DNA of 6,723 bases from an uncultured Atopobium sp. (GCA_916720015.1 CAKAPZ010000054.1:1-6723), one strand, 5' to 3'; positions 1 through 6,358 are shown, counted from the first letter of the stretch. The notes: generated by a model from the letters alone, not told the origin. Numbers and translations are program-made.

Positions 1-873
1 GGTCGCGTTACGCCAGAACAGAAGCGTGAGCTTGTAATTGCACTCCAGAATCTGGGCCACACCGTTGCCATGACCGGCGACGGCGTAAACGACATTTTGG
101 CTCTGAGGCAGTCGGACTGCTCTATCTCTGTTGCTTCGGGTTCTGCCGCAGCTAGAAACGTTGCTGAGATTGTCCTGGCAGATAATGACTTTGCACACAT
201 GCCAGAAGTTGTTGCTGAGGGTAGACGCTCTATCAATAACCTTCAGCGCTCTGCTGCGCTCATTCTTGTTAAGACGGTTTACACTGCAGCACTTGCGCTC
301 TATTGCATCATTGCGCCACCGTATCCTTTTATTCCTGTTCAGATGTCACTTTTGTCATTTGCAACCGTTGGCCTGCCATCGTTTGTGCTGGCGCTTGAGC
401 CAAATCACGACCGTGTAAAGGGCAACTTCTTGGTCAACATTTTGCGCAAGTCACTTCCAGCTTCTATTGCGGTTACCATCACGCTTGCGCTCCTTATGAC
501 TGCAGGTCATCTGTTTAAGCTCAATCTTTCTCAGGTGTCTACGATGGCACTTATCACCACCGCAACAGTTGGTTTTGCGCTGCTTAGAAGAATCTCTTTG
601 CCGCTTACCAAGCTTCGCATTGCACTTCTTGTTGTATGCATTGCCATTGTTGTTGGCGGATGTACGGTGGCGCAGGACTTCTTCCGTATTGCACCGCTCA
701 CCCCACGTATCTTGCCATACTTGGCACTTTGTCTGGTGATTTCCGTTATCATCTTCAACAGAATTTCCGAGCGTTACATTCACAACTATGCAAAGGATCG
801 ATTCTTTGACCTGGTTGTGAGATTAATGGGAGGAAAGTCAACTTATAGCTCTTCTGCTGACACAAACGATTAA
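1..873 (+). CDS. Cation-transporting P-type ATPase, C-terminal part (CtpE-like), 5' truncated by the window
   Basis: The reading frame is open from base 1, so the start lies outside the window and 290 residues are visible. Residues 24-31 are MTGDGVND, the conserved hinge motif at the end of the HAD-type phosphorylation domain that helps bind Mg2+. The preceding GRVTPEQK segment is the usual lysine-containing P-domain stretch. After the soluble part come about six hydrophobic segments (roughly bases 253-321, 340-399, 451-513, 538-591, 610-663 and 709-757), consistent with helices M5-M10. The text around residues 42-63 (SVASGSAAARNVAEIVLADN) and the PSFVLALEPN segment resemble the mycobacterial CtpE group, for which calcium uptake has been proposed. 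The ion specificity here is inference. The protein is a plasma-membrane pump coupling ATP hydrolysis to cation movement. The D-K-T-G phosphorylation site and nucleotide domain are off-window, so completeness cannot be judged. The next gene follows after 33 nt with no visible terminator, so cotranscription is possible. Confidence 0.9.
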   Translation, partial: GRVTPEQKRELVIALQNLGHTVAMTGDGVNDILALRQSDCSISVASGSAAARNVAEIVLADNDFAHMPEVVAEGRRSINNLQRSAALILVKTVYTAALALYCIIAPPYPFIPVQMSLLSFATVGLPSFVLALEPNHDRVKGNFLVNILRKSLPASIAVTITLALLMTAGHLFKLNLSQVSTMALITTATVGFALLRRISLPLTKLRIALLVVCIAIVVGGCTVAQDFFRIAPLTPRILPYLALCLVISVIIFNRISERYIHNYAKDRFFDLVVRLMGGKSTYSSSADTND

Positions 874-906
874 ACTGAAGCACAAGCAAAGAGTTGTGGA
901 GGGTGT

Positions 907-2028
907 ATGCGTTGTCCAAACTGTGGATCTGAGGTCGATGAAGGGGCTTTAACCTGCCCTCATTGTCAGATTGATCTAAGTTTGACCCAAAGGATTCCTG
1001 TTACTCAAGCTCACTGGTGCCCTCATTGCGGCGCCTTGGTGCCTGCTGCTGCAGAAAGCTGCCCAAAGTGCGGCCTCCCTCTGCCACAGGCGGTGCCTGC
1101 CGCTCGTCCCGCGCGAGCCATCAGACCCACGCGCAACATCTCGCTCCCAGAGATTGACGCCGCTCCAGCGCCTGGCGAGAAACACGATCCACTCGCAGAT
1201 GCAGACCCTCATGCATCATCTTCTGTCGCAGCAGATCCTACTGTTTTGCAACAAATGCCAGCCGACAACGCTGACCCAGACGCCACCAGCGCGTTTGCCT
1301 CGGTTAATCGCAGGCCAGCTCCTCGCTTTGAGTCTGCAATTCCTTCCGAGCCTTCAAAAGAGAATCTTCCTGAGGCAGAAGGAATCCCTCGCACACGCGT
1401 TATTCTGCTCTCAGCACTTCTTGTCACAACGCTGGTAGTAGCTGCAATCTTTATCATTACGCATCCGTGGGACCCACAGGCAACCGATAATCGTGCAAAG
1501 GTTGAGGCTCCAGTCTCATCTACTCCCACTACCACTCCTGTTACGCATCTAACGGGACAAGATACCAGTGCAACTCAGCAAAATACAAGTTCAGATGCTG
1601 TTTTTGATGCGCTTGATAGTGATTATCAGAAGCTGGGAGATCTCTCAAAGCGCCTTGATGATAACGAGAAGACCTTTGATCAGCTTGCCATTACCGGCTC
1701 TGATCAAGAGCGTGCTGATGCTCAGCAGGAAGCAGAGCAGATATCGCTGGATATCAGTAATGTTATCTCTGACCTTTCAAGCCTTGATGATTCCAATGGA
1801 AACTATCGTCAGGCCATTGAAAATCTTACCAAGCTTGGCAACTGGCTACGTAATCGTTCTGATGCTTTGAGTGAGGGATGGAAGCGCTCTGTGGCTTCTT
1901 CTAATCCTTCTCAGGACAAAGAGCACATCTTGGCGCCAGTCGATAACATCAGAGACTCAAGTGGTTCCAGCTCATACCAGAAACTTTTTGATGAAAATTA
2001 CGTGAATTGGAAGCCACAAAAGCAGTAA
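907..2028 (+). CDS. Double zinc-ribbon, single-pass membrane protein of unknown function
   Basis: This 373-aa protein starts at ATG 907, preceded by GGAGG at 898-902. Two four-cysteine ribbons have identical spacing: C3-x2-C6-x10-C17-x2-C20 and C38-x2-C41-x10-C52-x2-C55. Each is a CPxC...CPxC knuckle pair able to hold one Zn2+. An Ala/Pro/Asp-rich linker (about 60-160) follows, then one hydrophobic helix (about 165-185) preceded by RTR. By the positive-inside rule the ribbons would be cytoplasmic and the C-terminus outside. The outer part begins with a Thr/Ser/Pro-rich stretch and continues as a charged, probably helical or coiled-coil domain (about 224-330). Zinc-ribbon plus membrane-helix proteins are common in Actinobacteria and Firmicutes and often lack an assigned role. 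I do not recognise a specific family for the outer domain. It could be an envelope sensor or scaffold; this is inference. The linker is locally more G+C-rich than its surroundings, explained by Ala/Pro/Arg codons. Confidence 0.88.
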   Translation: MRCPNCGSEVDEGALTCPHCQIDLSLTQRIPVTQAHWCPHCGALVPAAAESCPKCGLPLPQAVPAARPARAIRPTRNISLPEIDAAPAPGEKHDPLADADPHASSSVAADPTVLQQMPADNADPDATSAFASVNRRPAPRFESAIPSEPSKENLPEAEGIPRTRVILLSALLVTTLVVAAIFIITHPWDPQATDNRAKVEAPVSSTPTTTPVTHLTGQDTSATQQNTSSDAVFDALDSDYQKLGDLSKRLDDNEKTFDQLAITGSDQERADAQQEAEQISLDISNVISDLSSLDDSNGNYRQAIENLTKLGNWLRNRSDALSEGWKRSVASSNPSQDKEHILAPVDNIRDSSGSSSYQKLFDENYVNWKPQKQ

Positions 2029-2050
2029 AAATCTACCGTTCAGCTGCTTT
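2019..2050 (+). terminator. Weak hairpin at the 3' end of the zinc-ribbon gene
   Basis: AAAGCAG (2019-2025) and CTGCTTT (2044-2050) form a perfect 7-bp stem around an 18-nt loop that contains the TAA stop. It is followed by AATTT, not a real U-run, and the stem has only three G-C pairs. It could be a poor intrinsic terminator or chance. It also sits just upstream of the candidate promoter, the expected position for separating two transcription units. Confidence 0.25.
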
Positions 2051-2053
2051 AAT

Positions 2054-2081
2054 TTCAAAAATCTCATCATACTGGTAAAAT
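2054..2081 (+). promoter_or_regulatory. Candidate sigma-A type promoter for the cyclophilin-TPR genes
   Basis: TTCAAA (2054-2059) matches the -35 consensus at four of six positions. It lies 16 bp before TAAAAT (2076-2081), which matches the -10 at five of six. A TG at 2073-2074 gives an extended -10. Transcription would start near 2088, leaving a leader of about 79 nt before the ATG at 2167. It lies in the most A+T-rich gap of the window, after a gene end. No experimental support is available. Confidence 0.45.
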
Positions 2082-2093
2082 AATTAGGTTAGA

Positions 2094-2106
2094 AAAGAAG
2101 TTCTTT
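2094..2106. promoter_or_regulatory. Palindrome just downstream of the candidate -10
   Basis: AAAGAA-G-TTCTTT is a perfect 6+1+6 inverted repeat, beginning about 6 nt after the expected transcription start. With a one-base centre it is better suited to a DNA-binding dimer than an RNA hairpin. It is A+T-rich and may be chance in this low-complexity leader. Confidence 0.2.
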
Positions 2107-2166
2107 ATTACTAAGGGTTTCTCGCGTTTTCTTCTTCTCTTAGATGTAAAGAAGCTTGGAGGAATT

Positions 2167-2706
2167 ATGTTTGGACTTGATCCATTGTATACACCAGAGC
2201 GCCAGGTAACTGGTACTGAGGTAGCCGTCTTTGATACCAACAAGGGAATCATTAAGGTTCAGCTTGACGGTAAGGGCGCACCTATTCATGTAGCAAACTT
2301 CTGCGAGCTTGCAGAGTCTGGCTTCTATGACGATACCAAGTTCCACCGTCTTGTTCCTGGTTTTGTTCTTCAGGGCGGAGATCCTAATACTCGTGAGATG
2401 AGTGTTGAGGATGTTATTTTTGGTAATCCTGGTCCTGATGGAATCCCTGGTACCGGTGGTCCTGGTTATCGCATCAAAGAGGAGTTCACCACCAATCCTA
2501 ATAATTCCCACGTTGACGGTGCACTTGCTATGGCTCGTTCTCAAGATCCAAATTCCGCGGGTTCGCAGTTCTATTTCTGTCTTGGTCCACAGCATGGCTT
2601 GGATTCCGGTTACACCGTATTTGGTACAACTATCGAGGGAATGGACGTCATTTCCCAGTTAAAGGTTGGCGATATCGTCAATTCCATTAGAATTGAAAAC
2701 GCTTAA
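2167..2706 (+). CDS. Cyclophilin-type peptidyl-prolyl cis-trans isomerase
   Basis: This 179-aa protein interconverts cis and trans X-Pro peptide bonds during protein folding. ATG 2167 is preceded by GGAGGA at 2158-2163. No signal peptide, lipobox or membrane helix is visible, so it is probably cytoplasmic. The cyclophilin core is clear: FHRLVPGFVLQGGDP at 59-73 carries the catalytic arginine (R61) with F66 and Q69, AMAR at 121-124 and GSQFYFC at 132-138 line the pocket, and a VFG strand follows at 151-153. Compared with human CypA numbering, M61 is V67, N102 is R124, F113 is Y136, W121 is G144 and H126 is Y149. L122 is kept as L145. An extra loop at about 74-95, rich in Gly/Pro/Asp, separates QGGDP from the GTGGPGY segment. 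It lies first in a probable unit with the TPR gene 31 nt downstream. The gene symbol is left blank because bacterial ppiA/ppiB naming cannot be assigned from sequence alone. Confidence 0.93.
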   Translation: MFGLDPLYTPERQVTGTEVAVFDTNKGIIKVQLDGKGAPIHVANFCELAESGFYDDTKFHRLVPGFVLQGGDPNTREMSVEDVIFGNPGPDGIPGTGGPGYRIKEEFTTNPNNSHVDGALAMARSQDPNSAGSQFYFCLGPQHGLDSGYTVFGTTIEGMDVISQLKVGDIVNSIRIENA

Positions 2707-2727
2707 AGCCAAGTCGCACAGACTCTT

Positions 2728-2733
2728 GGAGGA
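2728..2733 (+). promoter_or_regulatory. Ribosome binding site that fixes the TPR gene start at GTG 2738
   Basis: GGAGGA lies 4 nt before an in-frame GTG at 2738-2740. This is the same sequence and nearly the same spacing as for the cyclophilin (2158-2163 before 2167). The longer in-frame alternative begins at TTG 2666 inside the cyclophilin gene, lacks a comparable site, and would encode an extra 24 residues that are only the shadow of the cyclophilin 3' end. Confidence 0.75.
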
Positions 2734-2737
2734 TATT

Positions 2738-4141
2738 GTGAATCAACAGGCATTTGAGTTAGGTAAATCTGCATATGATCAGGGCGACTGGTTTGTAGCT
2801 ATCAGTCAGTTTGATGTGGCTAAAGAGCCAGGCGAGGTAAACGGTCAGATTGACCACCTTCTTGGCAACGCGTATATGAAGCTTGGCCAGTTTGATTCTG
2901 CTGCTTCTGCCTATAAGTCAGCGCTTGCTGATACGTCATATGGCAAGGTTGGCGCACTCTCCACAAACCAGGGCCGCGCTCTTCTGGCTGCCGGTAGGGT
3001 ACAGGAGGCAATTGCCGCCCTTACTAACGCTGTCCAGGACGTCTCTTACGCAACACCATATAAGGCGCAGCTTGCCCTTGGTTCTGCTTACGAGAAAATC
3101 GGTGATATTCGCAACGCCGGTATTGCTTACAGAAATGCTGCAGTAGACGAGAAGAACCCTAATCCTTCATCTGCTCTCTGCAGTCTTGGTGCATGCTTTA
3201 TGGGTCTGAATAGACCTGTTGATGCAGTTGAGGCATATCGCACTGCTCTTGATTTTGCTAATCCTTTGGAGAACTCCAATAAGATTTATGCAGATCTTGG
3301 TCTTGCGTACGTTGCAGCTAATCGCATGTCTGAGGCGGTTGATGCCTTTACTCACGCAACCGCAGATGGCAGCTTTGTCCTGTCTAATCAGCAGCAGTCT
3401 GCTTTTGATGCTGCTCGTAAGGCAATTACTGCAATGACTTCTGGTAAGCCATCTGAGACCGATGCCTTCCTTCAGGCGGCTGGTTATGGCGCTTACGATC
3501 CACTTGATCCTACAGGCATGTCTGGCGAGCTTATTCCTTCTGCAGAAGATACTGGCTTCTTCCAGATTACTGAGCAGGAGATTATTGAGCAGGACAAGAA
3601 GGACAAGAAGATTAGGCGTAAGCATCGCCACACCGGTCTTAAGGTATTTATTACCATTCTTATCTTGCTAATCTTGGCTGTTGGTGGTGCTGGTTATGCT
3701 TATTACCGTGGCTATGGATGGCCAACCCAGCAGTCTGTTGTTCAGGACATTTTCAACGCTAAGGCACAGGGCACCGATATTGGTCGCTATGTCTCTAGCT
3801 CTGTTTCTAGCACCACACTTCAGCAGATTTCTAACAGCCTGCCATCAAGCTCTGCTGTCACCATCAACGGTGTTGACCAGAGCATGACTCACTCAACAGT
3901 AAACGCTTCTGTCAGCCTTTCTAACGGCGGAAATGTTGACTACACCATTGAGCTTGTTCGTGATGGTATTGGCTGGAAGGTGGCAAGCGTTACCACTTCG
4001 TACGTAAGCCAGAATAACCAGAACTCTGGTACAACTTCTGGTACCAACGGTTCTAACTCGGGAACTACCTCCGGAACTAATGGATCTAACTCCTCAAATT
4101 CCTCCAATAGTTCCTCCAGCTCTTCAAAGTCTGGTAACTAG
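2738..4141 (+). CDS. TPR-repeat, single-pass membrane protein with a low-complexity outer tail
   Basis: From GTG 2738 the protein has 467 residues. Residues 1 to about 210 contain around six tetratricopeptide-like helix pairs, recognisable by repeated LGxAY / G-x-x-x-x-A-x-x-A-Y-x-x-A-L patterns (for example L42-Y46 and L187-Y191). TPRs usually form a protein-binding superhelix. An acidic linker follows, then a very basic patch (about 285-298, DKKDKKIRRKHRH) and one hydrophobic helix at about 303-323. The basic patch predicts that the TPR domain is cytoplasmic and the rest outside. Residues about 329-425 form a compact alpha/beta-looking domain ending in a GWKVASV strand. Its size and pattern recall DUF4878/NTF2-like extracytoplasmic domains, but that is a guess. 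The tail (430-467) is Ser/Gly/Thr/Asn only, apart from one Lys, and includes two identical 11-residue units. The gene lies between the cyclophilin and mreB, all on the same strand. A link to the Mre complex is inferred from position and topology; I do not recognise a named family. Confidence 0.88.
   Translation: MNQQAFELGKSAYDQGDWFVAISQFDVAKEPGEVNGQIDHLLGNAYMKLGQFDSAASAYKSALADTSYGKVGALSTNQGRALLAAGRVQEAIAALTNAVQDVSYATPYKAQLALGSAYEKIGDIRNAGIAYRNAAVDEKNPNPSSALCSLGACFMGLNRPVDAVEAYRTALDFANPLENSNKIYADLGLAYVAANRMSEAVDAFTHATADGSFVLSNQQQSAFDAARKAITAMTSGKPSETDAFLQAAGYGAYDPLDPTGMSGELIPSAEDTGFFQITEQEIIEQDKKDKKIRRKHRHTGLKVFITILILLILAVGGAGYAYYRGYGWPTQQSVVQDIFNAKAQGTDIGRYVSSSVSSTTLQQISNSLPSSSAVTINGVDQSMTHSTVNASVSLSNGGNVDYTIELVRDGIGWKVASVTTSYVSQNNQNSGTTSGTNGSNSGTTSGTNGSNSSNSSNSSSSSSKSGN
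4025..4090 (+). repeat. Tandem 11-residue (33-bp) repeat in the TPR protein tail
   Basis: Bases 4025-4057 and 4058-4090 both encode SGTTSGTNGSN. Nine of the eleven codons differ between copies, each only at the third base; only the tct and aac codons at the last two positions agree. The protein identity is therefore kept while the DNA is diverged. A further Ser/Asn-rich stretch follows to the stop. Confidence 0.9.
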
Positions 4142-4153
4142 TACTAAACTGTT

Positions 4154-4181
4154 TTAACCGTTCTTTCTGCAGGATTATTAC
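4154..4181 (+). promoter_or_regulatory. Weak promoter candidate before mreB
   Basis: TTAACC (4154-4159) and TATTAC (4176-4181) are separated by 16 bp, each matching the consensus at four of six positions. A start near 4188 would give a leader of about 24 nt for mreB. The match is poor, and read-through from the TPR gene is equally possible because no terminator is visible after 4141. Confidence 0.22.
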
Positions 4182-4193
4182 GCACACGCGTAG
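4178..4193 (+). promoter_or_regulatory. Small hairpin in the mreB leader
   Basis: TACGC (4179-4183) pairs with GCGTA (4188-4192) around an ACAC loop, extendable by a T-G pair at 4178/4193. The stem is short but has three G-C pairs. It lies between an AGGA (4171-4174) and the start region of mreB. It is not followed by a U-run, so it is not a terminator. It could affect mreB translation or be a protein-binding palindrome. Confidence 0.25.
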
Positions 4194-4211
4194 CACGTTT
4201 GATTGGATATC

Positions 4212-5255
4212 ATGTCTATCTTCGATTCGCTCTTCGGAGAATATGGCGGAGACCTAGCCATCGATTTGGGAACTGCAAACACCCTTGTTGCAGTTCGTGG
4301 TCAGGGTATTGTCATCAATGAGCCATCGGTTGTTGCAATCGATAAAAGCGAGAGCCGCGTTTTAGCCGTTGGCGCTGACGCAAAGCGCATGATTGGCCGT
4401 ACTCCTGGCTCCATCATTGCTGAGCGCCCTCTTAAAGACGGCGTTATTGCAGACTTTGATGTTACTGAGGTCATGCTTCGTTACTTCATCGAGAAGGCCC
4501 GTGAGCGCAAATATCCTTGGTCGCCACGTCCACGCGTAGTTGTTTGCGTTCCTTCTGGCGTTACATCTGTCGAGAAACGCGCTGTTTTTGAGGCAACTAT
4601 TCAGGCAGGTGCACGTCAGGCATTCTTGATTGAAGAGCCTATGGCTGCAGCTATTGGTGCAGACCTGCCAATTGAGGATCCTACGGGTTCTATGGTTGTA
4701 GACATTGGTGGCGGTACTACCGAGGTTGCTGTTATCTCCATGGGCGGTATTGTTGTCTCGCAGTCCATCAGAACTGCAGGTGACGAGTTTGATCAGACTA
4801 TTCTTGAGCATGTTCGTGATGCGTATAACCTCTCTATTGGTGAGCGCACCGCAGAAGATATCAAGATTAAAGTTGGTTCAGCTGCTCCTCTTGCAGAAGA
4901 GCTTGACGTTGAGGTCAACGGTCGTGACGTCATGAGCGGTCTGCCAAAGACAGTTCGTATTGAATCAGAAGAGATTCGTCGCGCACTTGATCGTCCTCTT
5001 GATGAGGTTACCAAGGCTGTTAAAGATGCCCTTGATGTAACTCCACCAGATCTTGCTTCTGACCTTATGTACTACGGTATTTTGCTTACTGGTGGTGGCG
5101 GAATGCTTCGCGGTCTTGATCAGAGACTTCGTGAAGAGACTGGCGTGCCCGTTAACGTAAGCCCAACCGCTCTAGAAAATGTTGTTACCGGTTGCGCAAA
5201 AGTTCTTGAGGCTAACGCATTGTCCGGTGGATTTGTTCAGAGTGCAGGCCAATAA
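4212..5255 (+). CDS. mreB: Rod-shape-determining actin homologue MreB
   Basis: MreB polymerises on the inner face of the cytoplasmic membrane and organises the elongation peptidoglycan synthases. From ATG 4212 it has 347 residues, the usual length. Motifs in order: phosphate-1 loop DLAIDLGTANT at 14-24, the CVPSG and EEPMAAAIGA segments, phosphate-2 loop DIGGGTTE at 164-171, the RTAEDIKIKVG segment, and the adenosine-binding LTGGGGM at 292-298. The start MSIFDSLFG resembles the short amphipathic membrane-targeting N-terminus of the family, which favours ATG 4212 over an in-frame TTG at 4203 that would add DIM-type residues. Unlike most genes here, neither start has a GGAGG site; only a weak TTGGAT precedes the ATG. 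It is followed after 2 nt by mreC and then mreD, the classical mreBCD order. All nucleotide-binding motifs look intact. Confidence 0.97.
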   Translation: MSIFDSLFGEYGGDLAIDLGTANTLVAVRGQGIVINEPSVVAIDKSESRVLAVGADAKRMIGRTPGSIIAERPLKDGVIADFDVTEVMLRYFIEKARERKYPWSPRPRVVVCVPSGVTSVEKRAVFEATIQAGARQAFLIEEPMAAAIGADLPIEDPTGSMVVDIGGGTTEVAVISMGGIVVSQSIRTAGDEFDQTILEHVRDAYNLSIGERTAEDIKIKVGSAAPLAEELDVEVNGRDVMSGLPKTVRIESEEIRRALDRPLDEVTKAVKDALDVTPPDLASDLMYYGILLTGGGGMLRGLDQRLREETGVPVNVSPTALENVVTGCAKVLEANALSGGFVQSAGQ

Positions 5256-5257
5256 AT

Positions 5258-6349
5258 ATGCCATTGTCTAATCAGATCCAGGGCGCTTCATCAGGCCTTG
5301 GATCTAACAATAATAAGCATACGGGCGGCCGTAGTTTTATTATTCTTTCGCTGCTTTCAATTGTGTTATTGACGGTTAGCGCTCGTATGGGTGCAGGGGG
5401 ACCGCTCGAGATGGTTCGAGGCGGCTTCTCTACTATTACCATGCCTTTTAGGATGGCAGGTTCTGCTATTGCTATGCCTTTCCAGGGTATCGGTAACATT
5501 TTTAGTAACTTAACAGCAGACCAGCAAACGCTTTCTGACCTTAAGGCAGAAAACGAGCAACTGCGCTCAAGAAACGCAGAGCTTGAAGAGACAAACCAGT
5601 CTACGCAGCGCCTGCAGGGTCTTCTCGACCTTAAAAATACTTACAACCTGCAGTCTACGGGTGCTCGTGTCATCTCTGGTTCTACTGACTCGTTTAATAA
5701 CACCATTGTGATTGACAAGGGAACTTCATCCGGACTGGCTGTTGGCATGCCAGTTGTTGATAGCGGCGGCGTTATTGGCCAGATTATTGAGTGCGGTCCT
5801 ACAACTTCTACTGTTCGTCTTATTACTGACGAGAAGAGCGGTGTGGCCGCTATGGTTCAAAGCAGCCGAGCTCAGGGTATGCTTATGGGTTCTGCTTCAA
5901 GGCAGATTACCCTTAACCTGATCAACACCAACCAGAAGGTTGCTGTAGGCGATACAGTTGTTACTAGTGGTCTTGGTGGCGTATTCCCTAAGGGTCTTCC
6001 TCTGGGTAAGGTTACCAGCGTTGAAGCAGCGCCAGGGTCGCTTTATTACACCATTGTTATTGAGCCTTTTGGCAATGTCAGTACCAATGAGGAGGTAATG
6101 GTTATCACGTCTCTTTCTGAGGAGCAAAAAGCTACCGCAGATGATATTGCAGAGGCAGATAAGCAAAACACTCCAACAGCAACTAATTCTGACAGTAAGG
6201 ATAAAGACTCCAAAGACGGATCTTCGGGTTCTTCATCAAGCAACTCTTCAGGCAATGGTTCTACAAACAACACAACAAATTCCCAACAGAATGCAACGGT
6301 TGCTGCTCCAACGGGTAACACACAACATAACAGCGGAAGAACAGATTAA
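5258..6349 (+). CDS. mreC: Cell-shape-determining scaffold protein MreC
   Basis: MreC is a bitopic membrane protein that bridges MreB/MreD inside and the elongation transpeptidase/RodA outside. The 363-aa product starts at ATG 5258, 2 nt after the mreB stop, without a strong ribosome site (only GCAGG at 5244-5248), so translational coupling is likely. Residues 1-25 are a short polar cytoplasmic part, 26-42 a hydrophobic helix, and about 92-126 a heptad-like coiled coil (LSDLKAENEQLRSRNAELEE) typical of the dimerisation helix. About 127-285 form the beta-rich MreC domain, including a GTSSGLAVGMPVV segment and a VTSGLGGVFPKGLPLGKV segment, both strongly characteristic. Residues 292-363 are a hydrophilic Ser/Asn/Thr/Asp/Lys tail beyond the normal fold. 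The tail is outside the membrane if the topology is standard. mreD follows after 9 nt. Confidence 0.96.
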   Translation: MPLSNQIQGASSGLGSNNNKHTGGRSFIILSLLSIVLLTVSARMGAGGPLEMVRGGFSTITMPFRMAGSAIAMPFQGIGNIFSNLTADQQTLSDLKAENEQLRSRNAELEETNQSTQRLQGLLDLKNTYNLQSTGARVISGSTDSFNNTIVIDKGTSSGLAVGMPVVDSGGVIGQIIECGPTTSTVRLITDEKSGVAAMVQSSRAQGMLMGSASRQITLNLINTNQKVAVGDTVVTSGLGGVFPKGLPLGKVTSVEAAPGSLYYTIVIEPFGNVSTNEEVMVITSLSEEQKATADDIAEADKQNTPTATNSDSKDKDSKDGSSGSSSSNSSGNGSTNNTTNSQQNATVAAPTGNTQHNSGRTD

Positions 6350-6358
6350 GGGGGATGT

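Noticed and set aside
451..783. Minus-strand 110-codon open frame inside the ATPase gene
   Set aside because: It lies fully within a confidently coded region, its product is rich in Asn/Lys/Cys/Arg with no domain, and it has no plausible start signal; it is a shadow of the membrane-helix codons.
1021..1200. G+C-rich patch as a sign of horizontal transfer
   Set aside because: The patch coincides with an Ala/Pro/Arg-rich linker and the gene's other parts match the window, so amino-acid composition explains it.
2666..2737. Longer N-terminus of the TPR protein from TTG 2666
   Set aside because: These codons overlap the cyclophilin 3' end in another frame, no good ribosome site precedes TTG, and GGAGGA sits correctly before GTG 2738.
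3167..3631. Minus-strand 154-codon open frame inside the TPR gene
   Set aside because: It is antiparallel to the TPR repeats and shows no ribosome site, domain or organised composition.
4142..4202. Intrinsic terminator between the TPR gene and mreB
   Set aside because: The only hairpin (4178-4193) is short and is not followed by a T-run; CTGCAG at 4167-4172 is a bare palindrome.
4362..4811. Minus-strand 149-codon open frame inside mreB
   Set aside because: It mirrors strongly conserved mreB codons and its translation is low in hydrophobic structure and rich in Asn/Cys/Thr; no independent coding evidence.
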